Assembly (NCBI RefSeq): GCF_002020135.1
Contig: NZ_MPZS01000001.1
Coordinates: forward strand, 806,001 to 870,000
Source: Thioclava marina
GTDB lineage: Bacteria > Pseudomonadota > Alphaproteobacteria > Rhodobacterales > Rhodobacteraceae
Reading direction: 5' to 3'
DNA length: 64,000 nucleotides
The translations under genes were made by a program, and so were the position numbers. The notes beneath the pieces were generated by a model, which was not told where the DNA came from, ran no database searches, and was given only the letters and a program-made list of their open reading frames with translations. Shown in pieces: positions 60,511-64,000 of this stretch (position 1 is the first letter of the stretch; every line of letters begins with the position of its first letter).

Positions 60511-60632
60511 ACCTTGGCGCTTCTGCCACGCTGCGCGGCGCACGACACGCGCCGCCCTTCCCTTTCGCCCTCCGAGGGGCTAGGGAACTTTCAGATGCGC
60601 GGGATGACCCCGCACCCAAGTGAAAGCGCGAC

Positions 60633-61796
60633 ATGCAGACCATCTCCACGACCGAGGCCCTCGCGGCCTTCTGCGAAAAGGCCAAGGCCGAAGCTTACGT
60701 CACCCTCGATACCGAGTTTCTCCGAGAGCGGACCTACTGGTCCAAGCTCTGCCTCGTACAGATGGCGCTGCCATCGCATGGCGATCAGGAGGGCGAGGCG
60801 GTTCTGGTCGATCCGCTGTCCGACGGTCTCTCACTCGAACCGCTTTACGATCTGTTCCGACACACGCCGACCGTGAAGGTGTTTCACGCCGCGCGGCAGG
60901 ATCTCGAGATCTTCTTCACCGACGCGCAGGTCTTCCCCGACCCGCTGTTCGACACCCAGATCGCGGCGATGGTCTGCGGTTTCGGCGAGCAGGTGGGCTA
61001 TGAGACTCTGGTGCGCAAGATCGCCAAGCAGTCGCTGGATAAATCCTCGCGTTTCACCGACTGGTCGCGCCGCCCGCTGACCGAGGCGCAGAAGAAATAC
61101 GCCATCGCGGATGTGACCCATCTGCGCGTGATCTACGAATTCCTCTCCGACCAGCTGAAAAAGACCGGCCGCGAGGCCTGGGTCGAAGAGGAAGAGGCGG
61201 TCCTGCTGAACCCCGAGACCTATATCAACCGTCCCGAGGATGCCTGGCAGCGTGTCAAGACACGCACCAATTCCGGCCGTTTCCTCGGCATCGTGCGCGA
61301 GCTGGCGCGGTTCCGCGAGGGCTACGCGCAGGCGCGCAACATCCCCCGGTCGCGCATCTTCAAGGATGACGCGCTGCTCGAGCTCGCCTCGACCAAGCCG
61401 AGCTCGATCGACGAGCTGGCCAAGTCGCGCCTCCTTCTGCGCGAAGCCCGCAAGGGCGAGATTGCCGAAGGGATTTTAAACGCGGTGAAGGAAGGGCTCG
61501 AGATGCCCTCCGAGAAACTGCCGCGCCCGGCGGATCAGGGCCAGCAATTGCAGGTGGATACCGCGCTTGGTGATCTTCTGCGGGTACTTCTCAAATCGAA
61601 ATCGCAAGAGGCCGGGGTCGCTGCGAAACTGATCGCGACCTCATCGGATCTCGACCGGATTGCGGCGGGCAAGCGCGATGTGGCGGCGCTCAATGGTTGG
61701 CGCCTCGAAGTGTTCGGCCATGACGCTCTGCGCCTTGCCAAGGGCGAGGTGGCTCTGACGGCCGATAGCGGCGCGGTGAAGCTGATCGAAGTGTGA
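60633..61796 (+). CDS. rnd: Ribonuclease D
   Basis: A 387-residue 3'-5' exoribonuclease for tRNA maturation. The DEDD exonuclease has Asp26 and Glu28 in TLDTEFLRERTYW, Asp90 in FHAARQDLEIFF and the last Asp/Tyr in KKYAIADVTHLRVIYEFL. An HRDC domain follows at about 215-290 (ARFREGYAQARNIPRSRIFKDDALL). Length is typical. A terminator follows 37 bases after the stop. Confidence 0.94.
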   Translation: MQTISTTEALAAFCEKAKAEAYVTLDTEFLRERTYWSKLCLVQMALPSHGDQEGEAVLVDPLSDGLSLEPLYDLFRHTPTVKVFHAARQDLEIFFTDAQVFPDPLFDTQIAAMVCGFGEQVGYETLVRKIAKQSLDKSSRFTDWSRRPLTEAQKKYAIADVTHLRVIYEFLSDQLKKTGREAWVEEEEAVLLNPETYINRPEDAWQRVKTRTNSGRFLGIVRELARFREGYAQARNIPRSRIFKDDALLELASTKPSSIDELAKSRLLLREARKGEIAEGILNAVKEGLEMPSEKLPRPADQGQQLQVDTALGDLLRVLLKSKSQEAGVAAKLIATSSDLDRIAAGKRDVAALNGWRLEVFGHDALRLAKGEVALTADSGAVKLIEV

Positions 61797-61833
61797 GGCC
61801 CGCGTCGCGGCTTACGCCTTGCTGGAAGAAACA

Positions 61834-61864
61834 AAAAGGCTCGGGAATCGCCCGAGCCTTTTCG
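61834..61864. terminator. Bidirectional terminator between rnd and the lipoprotein gene
   Basis: Arms AAAAGGCTCGGG and CCCGAGCCTTTT pair perfectly around a short loop, with A and T runs on either side, between two convergent genes. Confidence 0.88.
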
Positions 61865-61885
61865 CTATTGGAATATGATTTGTCC

Positions 61886-62383
61886 TCAGCGCCGCACGGA
61901 GCGGGCGTTTCCGGCGCTTTCCACCACGATCTTGCGCACGCCTTCGAGCTTGTAATTGCTCAGGAAGGCCGCGGCCGAGACCTCGCGCGATTGCGGCGTC
62001 ATCACCCGGCGCGCGGCCGCGCTGTCGGCGGGCGGCGGGGCGACCATGAACATGTAGGTGAGGGTGCCGGTTTCGTCGGGCTTGCCGTCATTGAGCGGCA
62101 CCAGATCGGTATCCCAGAACCCTTGCGTCGGGGGCAGGCCCATCGCGGTGATGATCGCACCCGAGGGGATCTTCTCGACCGTCAGGCTCGAGACTTGCGC
62201 GACGGGCTGCTGATGGGCCTTGCCCACCTTCGTCGGATAGCCGCCGCGCGGGGCAAGCGTCTGGCTCTGCTCGACGCGATCCTTGCCGAACCAGTTGAAC
62301 GGATTGATCTTGCTGTCGCGGATACGGCCGCAGCCGGCGGTCGCGATAGTCAAGGCAAGTGCCGCGATCAAAGCTTTCTTCAT
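61886..62383 (-). CDS. Predicted lipoprotein
   Basis: A 165-residue protein with a lipoprotein signal peptide (MKKALIAALALTIATAGC; acylated Cys at 18). The mature part (INPFNWFGK, then SLTVEKIPSGAIITAMGLPP and TGTLTYMFMVAPPPADSAAARR) resembles small conserved lipoproteins of Rhodobacterales without known function. Convergent with rnd, divergent from sufE. Confidence 0.75.
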   Translation of the reverse strand: MKKALIAALALTIATAGCGRIRDSKINPFNWFGKDRVEQSQTLAPRGGYPTKVGKAHQQPVAQVSSLTVEKIPSGAIITAMGLPPTQGFWDTDLVPLNDGKPDETGTLTYMFMVAPPPADSAAARRVMTPQSREVSAAAFLSNYKLEGVRKIVVESAGNARSVRR

Positions 62384-62509
62384 GGTGGCTCCGATACTGT
62401 CCCTGCCCTCTGGTAGCCCATTGCGTCAGTTTTGAAAAGCCGCGTCTGGACCCTGCGCGGGAGAGCCGCTACCCAAGGGACAGACGAGAAGTGCAAGGAT
62501 GGCAAACCC

Positions 62510-62938
62510 ATGGCAAGCGAAGCCTTTGAAGAGATCGCCGAGACCTTCGAATTCCTCGATGACTGGGAGGACCGCTATCGTCACGTAATCGAGCTGGGCC
62601 GCGAATTGCCGCCCCTCGACGAGGCGGTGAAGGTGCCCGCAACCAAGGTGGAGGGATGCGCGAGCCAGGTCTGGCTCCTGCCGCGCATCGAGGGCACCGG
62701 ACCGCAGGCAAGCTTCGATTTTCAGGGCGAGAGCGACGCGATGATCGTGCAGGGCCTGATTGCGATCCTGCATGCGCTGTATTCGGGCCTGAGCGTCGAA
62801 GAGGTTCTGAAAGTGGATGCCACGGCAGAGCTGGGGCGTCTGGGGCTGAACGACCACCTCTCGGCGCAGCGCTCCAATGGCTTGCGCGCGATGGTGGAGC
62901 GGATCCGCAAGCTGGCCGGTGAAGCGGCTGCGGCCTGA
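62510..62938 (+). CDS. sufE: SufE-type sulfur acceptor
   Basis: A 142-residue SufE protein that takes sulfane sulfur from SufS for Fe-S assembly. The active-site cysteine is Cys50 in VPATKVEGCASQVWLLPRIE; FEFLDDWEDRYRHVIELGREL and LHALYSGLSVEEVL are also typical. Start at 62510 after AAGGA. No suf operon genes adjoin it, so this is a stand-alone copy. Confidence 0.92.
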   Translation: MASEAFEEIAETFEFLDDWEDRYRHVIELGRELPPLDEAVKVPATKVEGCASQVWLLPRIEGTGPQASFDFQGESDAMIVQGLIAILHALYSGLSVEEVLKVDATAELGRLGLNDHLSAQRSNGLRAMVERIRKLAGEAAAA

Positions 62939-63123
62939 TCTTATCGCCAAGCCGCGACGAGGGACGCACCCGACCCTTGGGTGGGCGCGTTACCGTCCTG
63001 CGTGGTCTGCGCTTTATCTCAAAAGCCCGCATGCCGGGTGAACCCGCGAGACCTCGCCAATGCGCCCTCCCGGGGGGAGGGTCGGGCGCGGCCCGGGGCT
63101 GGTCGCCCCGCGCCAGAGCTCAA

Positions 63124-63154
63124 AACGAAAACGGCCGGTCCATCGACCGGCCGT
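63124..63154 (-). terminator. Terminator after pntB
   Basis: Arms ACGGCCGGTC and GACCGGCCGT around CATC (63131-63154), followed on the minus strand by TTTCGTTTTG, 24 bases after the pntB stop. Confidence 0.88.
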
Positions 63155-63177
63155 CTCCATTTCCATTCATCCGAAGA

Positions 63178-64000
63178 TCAGTCGATCAACGGCAGAAGCT
63201 GGTTCACCGAGTCCTTGGCGTCGCCATAGAACATCCGCGTGTTCTCCTTGTAAAAGAGCGGGTTCTCGATGCCCGAGTAGCCGGTGCCCTGACCACGCTT
63301 CGAGACAAACACCTGCTTGGCCTTCCACACTTCCAGAACCGGCATGCCGGCGATCGGCGAATTCGGGTCTTCCTGTGCGGCGGGGTTCACGATGTCGTTC
63401 GAGCCGATCACGATCACCACGTCGGTATCGGGGAAGTCCTCGTTGATCTCGTCCATTTCCAGAACGATGTCGTAAGGCACCTTCGCCTCGGCCAGCAGCA
63501 CGTTCATGTGGCCCGGCAGACGGCCCGCGACCGGGTGGATCGCGAAGCGCACGTCCTTGCCCTGCGCGCGCAGCTTGCGGGTCAGTTCCGACACCGCTTG
63601 CTGAGCCTGCGCCACGGCCATGCCGTAACCCGGCACGATGATGACCGAATCCGCGTCACGCAGCGCCGAGGCCACGCCATCGGCGTCGATCGCGACCTGC
63701 TCGCCCTCGACTTCCATCGCGGGACCGGTGGTGTTGCCGAAGCCGCCGAGGATCACCGAGACGAACGAACGGTTCATCGCCTTGCACATGATGTAGGACA
63801 GGATCGCACCCGAAGAGCCGACCAGCGCGCCGGTCACGATCAGAAGGTCGTTGCCCAGCGAGAAGCCGATCGCCGCCGCGGCCCAGCCCGAATAGGAGTT
63901 CAGCATCGAGACCACGACCGGCATGTCGGCGCCGCCGATCCCCATGATCAGGTGGTAGCCGATGAAGAAGGCCAGAAGCGTCATCGCGATCAGCGCCCAG
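63178..64000 (-). CDS. pntB: NAD(P) transhydrogenase subunit beta, C-terminal part (runs off the window)
   Basis: The last ~274 residues of PntB; the 5' end lies beyond the window. Visible are the final membrane helices ([48 protein letters not shown]) and the NADP-binding domain III ([72 protein letters not shown]). The enzyme couples proton entry to NADPH formation at the inner membrane. Confidence 0.95.
   Translation of the reverse strand, partial: WALIAMTLLAFFIGYHLIMGIGGADMPVVVSMLNSYSGWAAAAIGFSLGNDLLIVTGALVGSSGAILSYIMCKAMNRSFVSVILGGFGNTTGPAMEVEGEQVAIDADGVASALRDADSVIIVPGYGMAVAQAQQAVSELTRKLRAQGKDVRFAIHPVAGRLPGHMNVLLAEAKVPYDIVLEMDEINEDFPDTDVVIVIGSNDIVNPAAQEDPNSPIAGMPVLEVWKAKQVFVSKRGQGTGYSGIENPLFYKENTRMFYGDAKDSVNQLLPLID

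Noticed and set aside
62939-63123. Inverted repeats downstream of sufE as a terminator
   Set aside because: GC stems such as CCCTCCC/GGGAGGG are present but none is followed by T; composition alone could give them.

Overview
This 64 kb window is high-GC chromosomal DNA whose gene content and order point to an alphaproteobacterium of the Rhodobacterales (Paracoccaceae, of the Rhodobacter/Paracoccus/Thioclava kind). The signs are the aerobic alphaproteobacterial cobalamin gene set with cobG, cobE and bluE, an acetone carboxylase cluster, ArgO/ArgP, RTX-Hint and DUF3422 proteins, and a dispersed intergenic palindromic repeat that I associate with this family. I see no insertion sequence, prophage, CRISPR array or replication origin. 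The assignment rests on gene content only.

Layout. 1-13 kb is mostly housekeeping and transport: the 3' end of a choline/glycine-betaine ABC ATPase, an EamA transporter, the divergent argO/argP pair with two visible operators, a methyltransferase, a cupin, a transglutaminase-like protein, SlyD-type FKBP, YebC, an SLC13/TrkA-C permease, a YmdB-type phosphodiesterase and an orphan corrinoid-activating ferredoxin/ASKHA protein. 13.5-22 kb is a catabolic island on the minus strand: acxR, acxABC (acetone carboxylase) and a zinc alcohol dehydrogenase that probably makes acetone from 2-propanol. Each of its three promoter regions carries the same TGTCCG-N5-CGGACA-type palindrome, and the regulator has lost the sigma-54 contact loop. 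22-31 kb holds a fasciclin protein, tRNA-Gly(CCC), a PQQ sugar dehydrogenase, DUF3422, YbaK, an aldo/keto reductase, choline-sulfatase and a large RTX-Hint protein. 31.4-34.4 kb is a TPP-riboswitch operon thiM-thiE-thiD-tenA of overlapping genes.

34.6-57.8 kb is a nearly continuous cobalamin region: a B12 riboswitch driving cbiM-cobF; a second B12 riboswitch driving DUF1636-cobW-cobN-cobG-cobH-cobI-cobJ; an inverted cobK sitting between cobJ and cobL; cobL-cobE-cobM-cobB-cobA; then cobO, cobQ, cobC, cobD, bluE, a histidine phosphatase, cobP, cobU and cobV. This covers cobalt uptake, the aerobic corrin ring methylations, adenosylation, the aminopropanol arm and nucleotide-loop assembly. CobS/CobT (chelatase AAA+ subunits), the corrin reductase CobR and BluB are not in the window.

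57.8-64 kb returns to housekeeping: tRNA-CAU (probably Ile2), purM-purN, a DUF1624 membrane protein, RNase D, a lipoprotein, SufE and the 3' part of pntB. Functional calls rest on motif recognition and context by eye; no database search was run.
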